Positions 47,282 to 57,553 of a stretch of 64,000 nt of DNA are shown in pieces. This stretch comes from Laccaria trichodermophora (taxonomy: Eukaryota; Basidiomycota; Agaricomycetes; Agaricales; Hydnangiaceae), in contig JACTVC010000001.1 in the NCBI GenBank assembly GCA_018417955.1, positions 310,001 to 374,000 on the forward strand, written 5' to 3'. A program made the translations under genes and the position numbers. How positions within the stretch are numbered: position 1 is the first letter of the stretch; each line of letters starts with the position of its first letter. The notes under the pieces are model-generated. The model saw nothing but the letters and a program-made list of their open reading frames with translations, ran no database searches and was not told where the DNA came from.

Positions 47282-50200
47282 CTACGATCTCCGTTCTTTC
47301 TTTGGCTTCGGTCGACCACCAACTGTCGGCGCGCGGCGCTTCGAGCCCGTTGCTGTCGACATCGTCTCTCCACTATCCAAGCTCGCTGTACTTGTTGAGT
47401 TTGAATTATTGCCATCTTTCGCAGACTGTAGAAATAAGTGGATCATAATCTGTAATTGAGTCGTCAATGAAAAGAACGTACCTTTGCAGCTGCTTTTCTC
47501 TCGGTGGCGAGAAGTTCGACCAGCGCGCTTGTGCCTAACAGACGCAATTTGCCAGGCACCGATCTCATCCCCTCAAGTTTGTTGATAGCTTGCGAAATTG
47601 TGAAGCCATTCTTCATGTTGAGGTCAATCCACTCGGGGATCTCACGGAACCGTTGCCAGGCCTTTCTGTCCTTGAAGGCCAGTCAGCTGTATTCATTGAT
47701 CACCAAGAAACACTTACCTTTCCCGCCTTGCGCCATTCTGAACCGAATGCTTGCTCAACCAACCGAAGTGGGGGCTTGACCCCAGTTTGCACCCCATTCA
47801 CCTCAACACCCTCGCCGACATTGTAACAATCCCAGATGTCTTGAATCGACATCTGATCGAGGGTCTTCGATGGTTTCCACGTGTCCCAAAGTGGTCGGGG
47901 TTGCTTGATTTGTGTGAAGACATCGTTCCAACTAACAGATCCTTGCCCTAGAACTGGGTGTTCCAACAGGAGATCATCACCTAGACATATAAAAGCGTCA
48001 ATAAAATTTTGTTTTGGTATTGAATATGGCGTACCTGGTGCACAAAATGCGATTACAGGTGGTAACACAAGGTCAACCTCCGTTCGGGGGCGTGGAGAGG
48101 TTGGTAAATGAGGTGATGGTACAATAAACCCACGGAGACTGTTATCGCTTGCAAGGTAAACACCTGTATCTTCCGCCGCTCGAGTTTCTGGACCAATAAT
48201 TGCTGGGGCACCAAGATTGCCCGTCGCCGAAAGTGGCAGAGGGGAGTCCGATTGAAATTCAAGCTGTCGAGAAATGCTGGCAACCGAACTTGATGAAGGG
48301 CGTGTCGTTGCGTATGACATAGCTTTAGCCGGAGTCCATTGTGATGTGCGGCGCTGCACGATTTGCGTGAGTTTTTCAATTTGAGCCGTATTGTTGCGCA
48401 AAATGTCTTTCTGCATGCTGCTTTCTTGCCGAAGTTGCTCCAAAGACTTGCGCATGATTTCGTTTTGAAGGCGCTCGAGACAGACTGGGCTAACGGCGCT
48501 CGAGTTGATGGCAGCGAGATGGACTGGGAATGTGCTTTGCATCCAAAGACGGACGTCGTCTCGGGCCAGCGCGGGAAGTCGAAAGAGTTTGGAGTTTGGC
48601 CTGACTTGATATATGGCCGCAGCGGCCTGAAACCGATATTAAAAGGTGAGAGCAATTTTTTTGCCTGTGCGTACCTGGAATAAGTACGGCCGAAGCCAGA
48701 TGACCATTTCCCAATAATTCGTAGCACCGACTCGATCCTTGAGGCCTATCATTGATGTAAGTACTGTGATCTAGGGGATCGTTACTGACGCCAGACCTTT
48801 GACCAACTCAATATTTCTCTCCGCCACAGGGCAAACTAGCCCCAGGAAAGACTTGGGTACCTCGACCTGAGTCCATGATGGACCATAAGTCTCGTGTACT
48901 TTGTAGCCATGAGCGCCCAATATCGCCTACACATGTTTAATGAGCGCAAAACGGAAAAAGGGTTGTAAAACCATACCGATTTTGGGAGAGCTGGCGCATA
49001 GGTGTTCTGATAGGTATCACGCGACCATCCAAGTTTCGAGGTCTCCTCAGATCGTACACTAAAGTTATTGTTACCAATGTCATTGGGTAAATTAAAATGA
49101 AACAAACCCCATCTTCTCTTGGTGGTAACCTAGCATGTGGCGGGCAAGGTGAGCTTTAAGATTGGATTCAACACCGGCCTTTCTATAAGACTGGACAAAT
49201 AGGTTTTGGAGTGCCGTCTCATGGTAGGGAATGGTAGCCGATGATCCATGGATTAGTCTGATCTGAAAAAAATATCAAGATAAGTGCCAACGGAAAGAAA
49301 GAGAGAAATACTCACAGCGCGCCACGATTTGTTCACGGTGTAATCAATATTATATTTGCTGTCTACATCGGCTACATCGTGGATGTAGTGTAGGTACAAA
49401 GCAAAAGCTCCCAACGAGCACATTTCAGGGTTCCTGTGTGCAATAAAACATGTATAGGTAGGATTTATCGTCTACAATATATCTGAGTCATGATTTTGGT
49501 CATCAACTGCAGAAAATTTACTTACCGTCTTCATCCCTTTAGACCTAGCCTTCTGTTCCATGTCCGATTGCAAACCTAGAACGGCAGGGATGCTCGTTTC
49601 GCCGTTAGGATGCAGGAACTGATACGGCTGCATTTCGCATAGCCGCAATGCACGGATGTCGTCTCCACGGTTACCGCTCGCATTCATCATTGTCCATGCG
49701 AGATGTCCGTTGATAGTTGGCTTGACTGAAAATAGAAATGAATGTTGCGGGGATAGCTGTTCTGTCAGACAGACGTACGCTCTCGGTGCTCCAGAAAGCC
49801 ATACCGAATGCGTGTCAGGGTTTCGTCGGACAACTGCGCGAGAAATGTGTTAGCGATGATGTCTGGGGCATCCTCAGCGGGAATGAGCCCTCTGCAAAAA
49901 GGTCATTACGACACGTTAATGTGAACGGAAATGGAGCTTACTCGCGTGCGTTTTGTAGGGCCTCGTCCATGCGAGTCTTGACAGCATCGTACACATGGAC
50001 GGTCGTGGCAGGCCGCTTGATAGCCAAAGTGGGATCCCGAGCATCTTGCACCTTTCGGATACGTAGGGCGCCGAAGAATTCCTTCTTGATTTGTGACTGT
50101 AAAGATTATTATAAACGAGTATATGAAAAAGGTTGAGGTACTTACGGCGCCGATGCGAGTATTGGGTATGTACTCTCCTCGACGATCTCGCTTGCAACGT

Positions 50201-51253
50201 CTAGCACAGAAATCGATAAAAAGGAGCAGGGCGTGCTCATCGACTATGTCATCGCGGAGTTTTCCTGCTGCGAGTGCTTCTTTTTGAAAAATCTGCAAAG
50301 CAGTAACTGTGGGTACATAAAACAGGAAGGTTGGCGCAAGGACTTACGTTCCATGACTTCACAACGCATTTCTGCGTCTTTTTGCCTCCGGCCCTCCTGT
50401 TGGCTTCCGTTCTTTGAGCCGCTGACACGCGCACACTTGTCTGAAACTGTTTATAGGTTGCTATAACAGATAACTTAATTATCGTTGAAAGTAAAGATAG
50501 AAGAAAGGTCATACCATCGTCGTCCAAGTCCATGTCCTCCAACTCCTCATCCTCATCCTCCTCTTCGAGGCCACCAGTGTCGAGGGCACCAAACACGGCT
50601 TCCGCAACCCCCTCACCCACGTCATACTGCTTCGTCAATGTATCATCATCAACATCGAAATCGGCTTCAAGAAGGTCTTGATCAGTTTCGCCAGTTGATT
50701 GGCATAAGAAGTGGGTTGGGCGTGGCGGGATGGTGATAGAAAGACTCTTCAATGGACCAGCCACAGCGTGATCGGGTGAGGGGTTTGTAGCTGCGCCCGC
50801 AGGATACCTGTGAAGCGACTTCGAAAAAAGAAAAAAAAAGTGAATTCAAGGAGCACACGCACCAGTGGCGGACAAGGGCGTTCCGTAGAAACTCGAGGTT
50901 GGCTCGAGTTGCGAAACGGATTTGGAAGTGAGAGCACGCCGCCCGCAAGGGCTCTCTCTTTCTGATGGTCAAGCTGAATTACGAGGTGAGATATCCAGGA
51001 ACGCTGAACACAGTAGGCGAGGGACTTACAGATGGGCTGTAAACATTTCTTCCGCAACCAGGCTGCCATCGGGTTTCCGAGCGGGAAAGAAGTCGGCGTG
51101 AAGAAGCTGGGGGTCGATTGGGACGTCGACAGAAGATGGCGGTGTTGATGGAAGCAGAGAAACGTCGGCGTTTGAAGCCGCTGATGCGGCGGGTGCATTC
51201 GTGCCTGGCGTCAGGGCGTGCAGGGTTTCGTTATCGTCGTCAGGGAGGCTCAT
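47282..51253 (-). CDS. crypton/Ndc10-like tyrosine recombinase with GCR1_C-like C-terminus
   Basis: A many-exon gene from ATG 51253 (MSLPDDDNETLHALTPG) to TAG 47282. After an acidic linker (EEEDEDEELEDMDLDD) comes the SAM-like DNA-binding part (TYKQFQTSVRVSAAQRTEAN) and the recombinase fold: GNRGDDIRALRL (Arg), HLARHMLGYHQEKMG (His-x-x-Arg), LGWSRDTYQNTYAPALP (Tyr). Then a coiled coil (LERLQNEIMRKSLEQLRQES) and a C-terminal domain with AWQRFREIPEWIDLN like GCR1_C, ending in a basic tail (KRRAPTVGGRPKPKKE). This is the architecture of fungal cryptons and their host-derived relatives (Ndc10, Gcr1). Exons were followed in phase with no stop seen, so it may be active. Exact exon edges in the middle are approximate. 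Confidence 0.72.
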
Positions 51254-51987
51254 GTCGCACAGATTAGATGTGCATAAAATAGAGAGAACGCGAATAAATA
51301 AGTATAGAAAAAGCGAGAAACGAAGGGAGTGGTGGTGGTACACAGTAGGGTAAAATGGAATACCGCACGCGTTTAGGTGAGCTGCCTAGCGGTCACCAGC
51401 GTTTTGTGACCGCCTCCCAAATTTGGGACGCCGTCACCAAAATCTGGTGACATGGCAGCTTAGAACCCCGCTGGGGTCTCCTCGTTCTCAGCAATCTAAG
51501 CTTCCTCGCGACCCACCGCTCAAGGCGAGACGTCGCTCGCACTGTACCATCCATCTGAGTAGTTCCTTCTACTAGGTTGCATAGTAGCGAGGGGCGTTTC
51601 GATATCGATGGCAGCGGGTTGTTGTTGCGGCGGCTATGTCACTTCCTTGTATTATAGTCTGTAGCCGAAAGAATGCTTTGTTAGTAACAGTAATGGATAG
51701 AAAAGACAACGAGATACCTTTACAAGGGAGGTTGCATAGGGTTGAAGCTGGCGAGGTCCTGTAAGTAGTCGTCATCGAGTGGGAACCTTGGAGGGTTGCG
51801 GCGAGCACGAGAATACGTTGAAAATATGACACCAAACATATTTGTTTGGTCCCTTCCTGAAAATAGGCGGCTTCCCGTTTTGGGATTAAAGTTTGAGGCG
51901 GATTCTCAAAAGTGGCGCTTCACACAGTGTGACGTCGCGTGACAAACAGTGCCCACAGTTCTGTTGCTCATCAATGCATCGGTCATC
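51254..51987. other. divergent intergenic region
   Basis: About 730 bp between the recombinase and nuclease-like genes. It has short inverted motifs near 51390-51455 (GGTCACCAGCGTTTTGTGACC; GTCACCAAAATCTGGTGAC), which may be a small palindromic element or a regulatory site. No gene supported. Confidence 0.5.
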
Positions 51988-53127
51988 ATGCCTGGCAAGC
52001 GCCCCCGAGCCAACTCAGAGTCAGATACTATCGACTTGGTTTTCAAAAAGCTCTTCGCCCTGACCGATGCTTCCAAACCTGCAGCCTCCATTACTCGGAA
52101 CACTCTTAAGGAGCTGAAACGTCAGCTGCTCTCTGCAGAAGCTGAAGAGGAGAAGTCCATACACAAGGCCGCAGAGGATTTCACACTTGAAGAAGCAGTT
52201 ATGGACTTTGGCTTGGTGTATGCCCCCACACTGAGGGACCCTTTAAAGCACCAGTGGGACATTGAGGCATTGCCTGACATCACGACCTTTCAGCCATCGG
52301 CATGCCTTGGTTTCTCCCTGATCTTATTGAGCCGTGCAATGATGAGGGGCCTTGTTAGAGTCGCTCCTGGAAAACTATATTGGAATATATGATCGGTCAA
52401 CGGAGGCGGGGTGTAGAGTTGCTACGGACTTCCTTCTGTGTGAGTGTTTAGCAGTAATGGTGAGTTGGTTAGACTTCTGTTGGCAGGTCCACTTAAGCAC
52501 AAAAAACTTCAGCGAGGCACAACTCGGTCAACTGCGGGCCGACGTACACCAACACGTTGGGATATTGTCAAAGTGCACTGCGACATTTTATTCAACCACA
52601 CTATCAACCCTATGCCGACGATTCCCAAGACAACCCCCAAGACCATTATTGGTGGTCGTGTTGACCATGGTGTCGGAATTGTCATCAGATCCAGCAAGAA
52701 AGTTCCTAATCGGTTCTTTCACACACTCCTGCTCTGCGTCGAGGCCAAACGCCATGGCATACTTAGCGACGCTGTAGCGCAACTCGTCGTATATCTTGCA
52801 TCTCTTCGTCAATCCCGCCTCAACCGAGGACGAAGCAATGCCTCTGTTCATGGCATTGCGACAGATGGTCTCACTTATGTCTTCGTAACTATTACACATG
52901 AAGGCATCCTCAAAGAGAGCAGGCTGTTTAGTCTCGTGCATGGATTGCTGTCAACTGTGTTAGGCTGCTTGCAATACATCTTGGAGACGAGGATGGCTAT
53001 GTGTCCAAATTTGATGTCAGAGAGGAGGGCATTCAAGACAAGCGAGGAGTTGGAGGCAGAGGGTGATGATCCGATTGATGTGGATGACTCTCCTCATCTG
53101 GATTCCGACGATGAAGAATGCTACTAA
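51988..53127 (+). CDS. PD-(D/E)XK-nuclease-like protein, intact copy
   Basis: Exons 51988-52309, 52359-52459 and 52513-53127 give 345 aa. The N-terminus is basic and helical (MPGKRPRANSESDTIDLVFK, ITRNTLKELKRQLLSAEAEE). The C-terminal half reads RTPTRWDIVKVHCDILF, GGRVDHGVGIVI, FFHTLLLCVEAKRHG, AVAQLVVYLASLRQSR and HGIATDGLTYVFVTITHEG. The Asp of VDHG, the E-x-K of VEAKR and the Gln of AQLVVYL are placed as in PD-(D/E)XK nucleases, and the GIATDGLTYVFV strand recurs in a fungal expansion of that fold. The tail is acidic. Substrate unknown; a transposon-linked or defence role is possible. The decayed paralog at 19334-20487 shares both introns. Confidence 0.72.
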
Positions 53128-53736
53128 TATTGTATTGTAAACATAATAATGTGTATTGCTGAAGCCTACCGGCCCTACCCAAAGACCCTCTTTCTTGGCC
53201 CATATTGAATTCTGGAGATATTTCAGCGTCAGAGGGATATCCGCTCTGGACTCTCCATATCTCAACTTTCAAGCAACGTGCCGTTAGTCCGCATCGATGT
53301 TCCTTGGCTTTGCCTTGTATTCCATGGCTTTCAAGTCTACTACTTACTGTACCTAAGCTCATTGGCTAACAGCTGTCATACCCGGGAATGAAGAAATAAA
53401 AGATATCATGATACACTAAGTACTGAAGCCATACTAGCGTCCCTACAGGTAATACTTAAGTATGGGAAAAACAAATCTTTACCCTCCGAAGGGGCTTCGG
53501 CTTTGTGAAAGAGTAGGGTGATTCCAAGTTGGGAACCCCTTGGGTGATTCTTAGGCTCTGGCTTTAGGGGGTTGGCGGTCTGACCTAGACTCTAGTCGTC
53601 TCCCCCGCTTGAGCGCGCGTTAGCATGCACCTTGAGGCTGTGCTGTGGCGTGCATAAGAACGTTGACGCTGTCTCTTGGCAGCCTCGTTTGACGTTGATC
53701 GTTCAAAGCCACCCCCGAACTCTACTTATTACTGCG
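53128..53736. other. intergenic, nothing recognised
   Basis: Contains the 3' end of the nuclease-like gene and the promoter of the transporter. A patch at 53480-53600 (CCTCCGAAGGGGCTTCGG, GGGAACCCCTTGG) can form small hairpins. No gene supported. Confidence 0.5.
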
Positions 53737-56100
53737 ATGTACGAACAGTCAGGACCATACCCAGGACCAACCCCGCAATATGGCCAGTCCCAATACCCAC
53801 CCTACGCCCCTCCCGCCCAGTCCCAATACCAGCCCTACGCCCCTCCCACCCAGCCGTTATATGGCAATGGCGATACCAAAAACCCATACGAAGGGGATCG
53901 ATTCAAGCCCAAAAAGAAGATAAACGACCCCATTTTCCTCATCCTGTTTATTCTTCAAGTGAGCATACCTCCATATGCCTTCCTTGCTAAATTTATTTGG
54001 TATCTCCAGCTCGTTGGGTTCGCTGTTTTGTCAGCAGTCGCGTTACATTCATGGGTCTCCCGGGGAGGACTGGGCGGAGGATTGGGAAAGACAGGAAGTC
54101 ACACGGGGACGTCGGTGACGTTGAACCGGTAGGCGCCATTATGCTACGCTCTATTGAGCTTTGATTGACTTGTTCTGTCTGCAGGAGCACCGTCTATCTC
54201 TTGCTTCTGGTCACAGCAGCCGCGGTGCTCTTATCTGCTCTCTACCTTATGCTGACACGCGCCTTTACCAAGATAATCATGCACATCACACTCATCCTTT
54301 CAATCCTTCTCAATATGTAACTGTTTCGCCGTTTTGGAGGATCAACGAATGTTCTACTGACCTCTTTGTTATCAGTGGAATTTGCGTGTACTATTGGATT
54401 ACGAGATATTACTGTTCGTTTCTTCTTATGCGCTTTTACCTCTCCTGACATCTCTGCCGTAGCTGGGGCCATCATCTTCACCATCATTGCCATCCTCTCA
54501 GTTTTGTCGTACTTTGGCTTTAGATCCCGCATCCCTCTTGCGGCCCTGCTACTTCAAGTCGTTATGGACGTTTCCAAGCATCATCTAAGCGTCTACGTTG
54601 TTGCCTTTACTGCCCTCTTTGTCCAGGCAGCACTGTCGGTGTAAGCGGCACTTACCTAACAAATCGGAGAAAAGCTAATTGATCGTTCTGCAGCTGGTAC
54701 ACATTCACTGTGATCGCAACGTGCGTTCTCCGCTTATACCTACGAGCATCAAACTCAATCCTTCTTGATACAATAGATATTCCAAGTGGACCCCTGGAAG
54801 TCCATGTACGCACCACGTTGTTCGCCAAGTGCTACTTCCCATCTCATCCCTTTTTTAGCCTGCGATACCTCCAGTTGTAGCAGTGGCAAAGTCGCTGGAC
54901 TCATTTTCTTTGAAACATTCTCATTCGTCTGGACTTCTCAAGTCATCGGCAACGTCTCACTAGCTACGCTTGCTGGCGGCCCATACGGTTCATGGTACTA
55001 CTTTGGTCCAAGGGAACTTGGCGAAATGGTCTGCAAAATATCTATTCTTTCTCCCAATTCCCCTAATTGACTCTCTCAAAACCTTAGCCGAAGCATCCTA
55101 CCATCTCTGCATTCGGCCGAGCATCCACCCTCTCCCTTGGCTCGATTGCCTTCGGTTCATTGATCGTCACCATTTTGGAAATGATTCGGCTCCTTCTCAA
55201 TGCTGCCCAGAATAATGCAAATGCTGACGGACATCGTATGCTTTCTACCAAGTTACTCGACATCGTCTGATTATGATTTCATAGCCGTGGAAGCTTTGCT
55301 TGCATGCTGTGCCGCGTGCTTTATCGGTATTCTCGAGAGTATGGTTGAATACTTCAACAGATATGCATACATAGAAATCGGTAAGTTCCGACTTGTGCAA
55401 CTTTTTTTTTACGATCGTAATCATTGACGATTGCTTCCAGCTTTGTACGGAAAAGCATATATCCCAGCAGCCAAAGATACATGGCGAATGTTTAAAGATC
55501 GAGGTTCGTTTTTCCACATAACTTGCGATTCGTCTGCTCTAAATTTTAAGCAGGAATCGATGCTCTCGTCAACGATTCTCTTGTCGGGATGAGTAAGATG
55601 CTCCCCCTGCTTAATTTTTTTTTTGTACTGAGCCCTTTGACTACAGCGTTGATGTGGGGAGCGTATGCCATAGGCCTCCTTTCATCCCTATTTGCATATC
55701 TCTACTTGCGGCGTAAATTCAATCTCTCTTCCAATAAGGATGTTGCTCACCCTGTTGAACTCTAGTCACTGCACCCTCTTATAATGCAAGCGGCCAATAT
55801 ACGGCGCCCGTCCTGTTATTTGCATTTTTCATTGGGCTCGTTTGTTCCACCACTCTATCGTCAGCAATCGAGGCCGGTGTATCAACAATGTATGTTTCAT
55901 GATTTATAGTGCAGGTTTTGCTCTGACATTTAACAGATTCGTCGGACTCGGGGAAGATCCACAGGTCTTGGCGATCCGTGCTCCTGCGCTATTCACGGTA
56001 AGCGGGCATAACTTGGGACATATAAAATTGTCTGATAGCTTTGTTTTAGTTGATCGCCGATACATACCCAGCTGTGACAAGAGGAGTTCCCCGTAACTAG
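53737..56100 (+). CDS. choline-transporter-like membrane protein, PNS1 family
   Basis: Sixteen short exons, 53737-53958 through about 56050-56100, join in phase. The N-terminus is a Pro/Gln/Tyr-rich cytosolic tail (GQSQYPPYAPPAQSQYQPYA) followed by YEGDRFKPKKKINDP and about ten membrane helices. Diagnostic CTL/PNS1 segments include TFETFSFVWTSQV-like FFETFSFVWTSQVIGN, GSWYYFG, STLSLGSIAFGSLIVTILE, CFIGILESMVEYFNRYAYIE, ALYGKAYIPAAKDTWRMFKD, RGIDALVNDSLVG and the C-terminal DPQVLAIRAPALF. Yeast Pns1 is a plasma-membrane protein of uncertain substrate. Exon 7, about 30 bases (ATATTCC...AGTCCAT), was placed by phase. The last exon is partly duplicated downstream. Confidence 0.88.
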
Positions 56101-56465
56101 GGTTTTTCTAGGATTAGTAGATATACCAAGGACTTGTGTGATTTTGGGGGGACTATAGGATGCTTTCTGAGGGCAGTAATTGGTGATGGAGTACCTGGTT
56201 TGCGAATTGTCGATTCATGGTTAAATCATCTTGTTGTGGTCAGCTCGGACGTACGAATGATCTCAGGAAGGATATCCTCGGACATATAAAGTTGGTTCAT
56301 TGGTTTGTTCCAACTGATTGCCAATACATACCGAGAGGCTAGTAGATGGAACTTATAGGATTTAAGAGAAATATAGGACGCTTTCTGCATGCGACAGTAA
56401 TTGGTGATAGAGTGAACAACTTACAAGTCCTTGTCGATTAGTGGTTAAATCATCTCGTTGTGGTT
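56015..56465 (+). repeat. tandem duplication of the PNS1 3' end and tRNA-like sequence, about 265-bp period
   Basis: GGACATATAAAATTGTCTGA at 56015 recurs as GGACATATAAAGTTGGTTCA near 56280. The following segments also pair: GATCGCCGATACATACCCAG with GATTGCCAATACATACCGAG, CAGTAATTGGTGATGGAGT with CAGTAATTGGTGATAGAGT, and GTCGATTCATGGTTAAATCA with GTCGATTAGTGGTTAAATCA. The unit thus spans the last PNS1 intron and exon plus a tRNA-like start. The first tRNA-like copy is broken after GTTGTGGT. Confidence 0.7.
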
Positions 56466-56507
56466 AACTACTCCGAGAAGCCGGAAGTTCGAATCCTCCC
56501 TGGGACA
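56427..56507 (+). tRNA. tRNA-His(GTG)-like gene with a 9-nt intron
   Basis: The sequence folds as a cloverleaf: D-stem GATT/AATC is perfect, with AGTGGTTA in the loop. The anticodon stem TCTCG/CGAGA is perfect, with a 16-base loop that fits T-T-GTG-G, a 9-base intron and C. The T-arm GGAAG-TTCGAAT-CCTCC has one mismatch. The acceptor GTCCTTG/CTGGGAC has one T-T mismatch and one G-T. A-box and B-box (GTTCGAATCC) are present. The stem mismatches leave open that it is a pseudogene. It lies only 39 bp before the next start codon. Confidence 0.5.
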
Positions 56508-56545
56508 TGACTTTTTGTTCTGACTAGCAGCACCACAGCCCGAAA

Positions 56546-57411
56546 ATGCGCAAAACTTCATATCTAGTTGCTCTGATTTTTGGTGTTCTGACTCTGACCT
56601 TAGTCCGTTCTGTGGCTTGAGCTACCTGCTTGTCCTCACTTTTGTTCCAGAACATCCTTTCTGCACGCAGACCAGACTGGTTCGAAGATCGCAAGACCAG
56701 TCTTGCTCATCACTGACCTTTTTTTTGTCAAGGTTACTCACCAAATCGCACTCGGACGTTCTTCGCACAACCATCAACACCTCGTACGGATTATACAAGC
56801 GCTGCGATCTCACCGTCACAAGCATCCCTGACCCCTCGGGTGGTGGAAAACTGATATACAGAAAGTATGAATGTCGCAAGTTTCCTGTTCAAGTTACGGA
56901 CCGCTGCGAGAAGGAGAACCGCGCCTTCTGCGCGGCATGGACGAGTGCTGGTTATCTCGACCAAATCGCCATTGGATTTGCCTCCATCTCGCTTGTCGCC
57001 ATACTCTTTGGCGTCAGCACTCACTCGCGCAGAAGACGCATTTGGAGAGCAGTTGCTGTCTTAGTCTTTCTTCAAGGTATGACAGCTTGCACTCCGTTAC
57101 GTCGTTCATGGTAGCTGACGGACCCGTCGTAGCTGTTTGCCAAATTGCATCATTCGGTCTCGTTACCGATAATTATCGTGTGGGGCGTTATCCACCATTT
57201 GACCGAGCTCGTCCTGGTTGTTGTTTTTCCGCGTCGTTCTAGGCGCTTCATTAACGCACTTAAATAAACAGGCTTAGCCTATGTGATGAATATTCTATCT
57301 TGGACGACTAGCATTCTTATCGTCTTGGGTGTAATCACCACAGGTATCTCTGCCGATAAGGGACACAGGTGGGCAGCTGGAAACCGAGGATATCGTCAGA
57401 TCGAAGGGTGA
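56546..57411 (+). CDS. claudin/SUR7-like four-helix membrane protein
   Basis: Five exons: 56546-56602, a short exon (about 56650-56683) reading NILSARRPDW, then about 56735-57076, 57133-57211 and 57272-57411. The protein starts with a membrane helix (SYLVALIFGVLTLTL). An outer loop has GLYKRC and two more Cys (CRKFP, CEKENRAFC), then three helices (QIAIGFASISLVAILFGVS, AVLVFLQAVCQIASFGLV, ILSWTTSILIVLGVITTG) and a short basic tail. The G-L-x-x-x-C loop before helix 2 is the claudin/SUR7/PalI signature. Such proteins organise eisosomes, cell-wall stress or pH sensing in fungi. Exact subfamily unknown. Confidence 0.65.
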
Positions 57412-57553
57412 CGGACTTTCTGCCAAAACTCTGAATAAGCTATCGGTATGCTATAGGTATGGTAAGGTATTTCATTACACGTTCTCCAAACACGAAAAGG
57501 CCACTTTTAATGGTACTATTAACACTTGTCTGTTGGTGGGCTGCGCAATACAT

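Noticed and set aside
53480..53600. Resemblance to an rRNA or organelle fragment
   Set aside because: Only short hairpin-like GC runs; I could not match it to any conserved rRNA segment.
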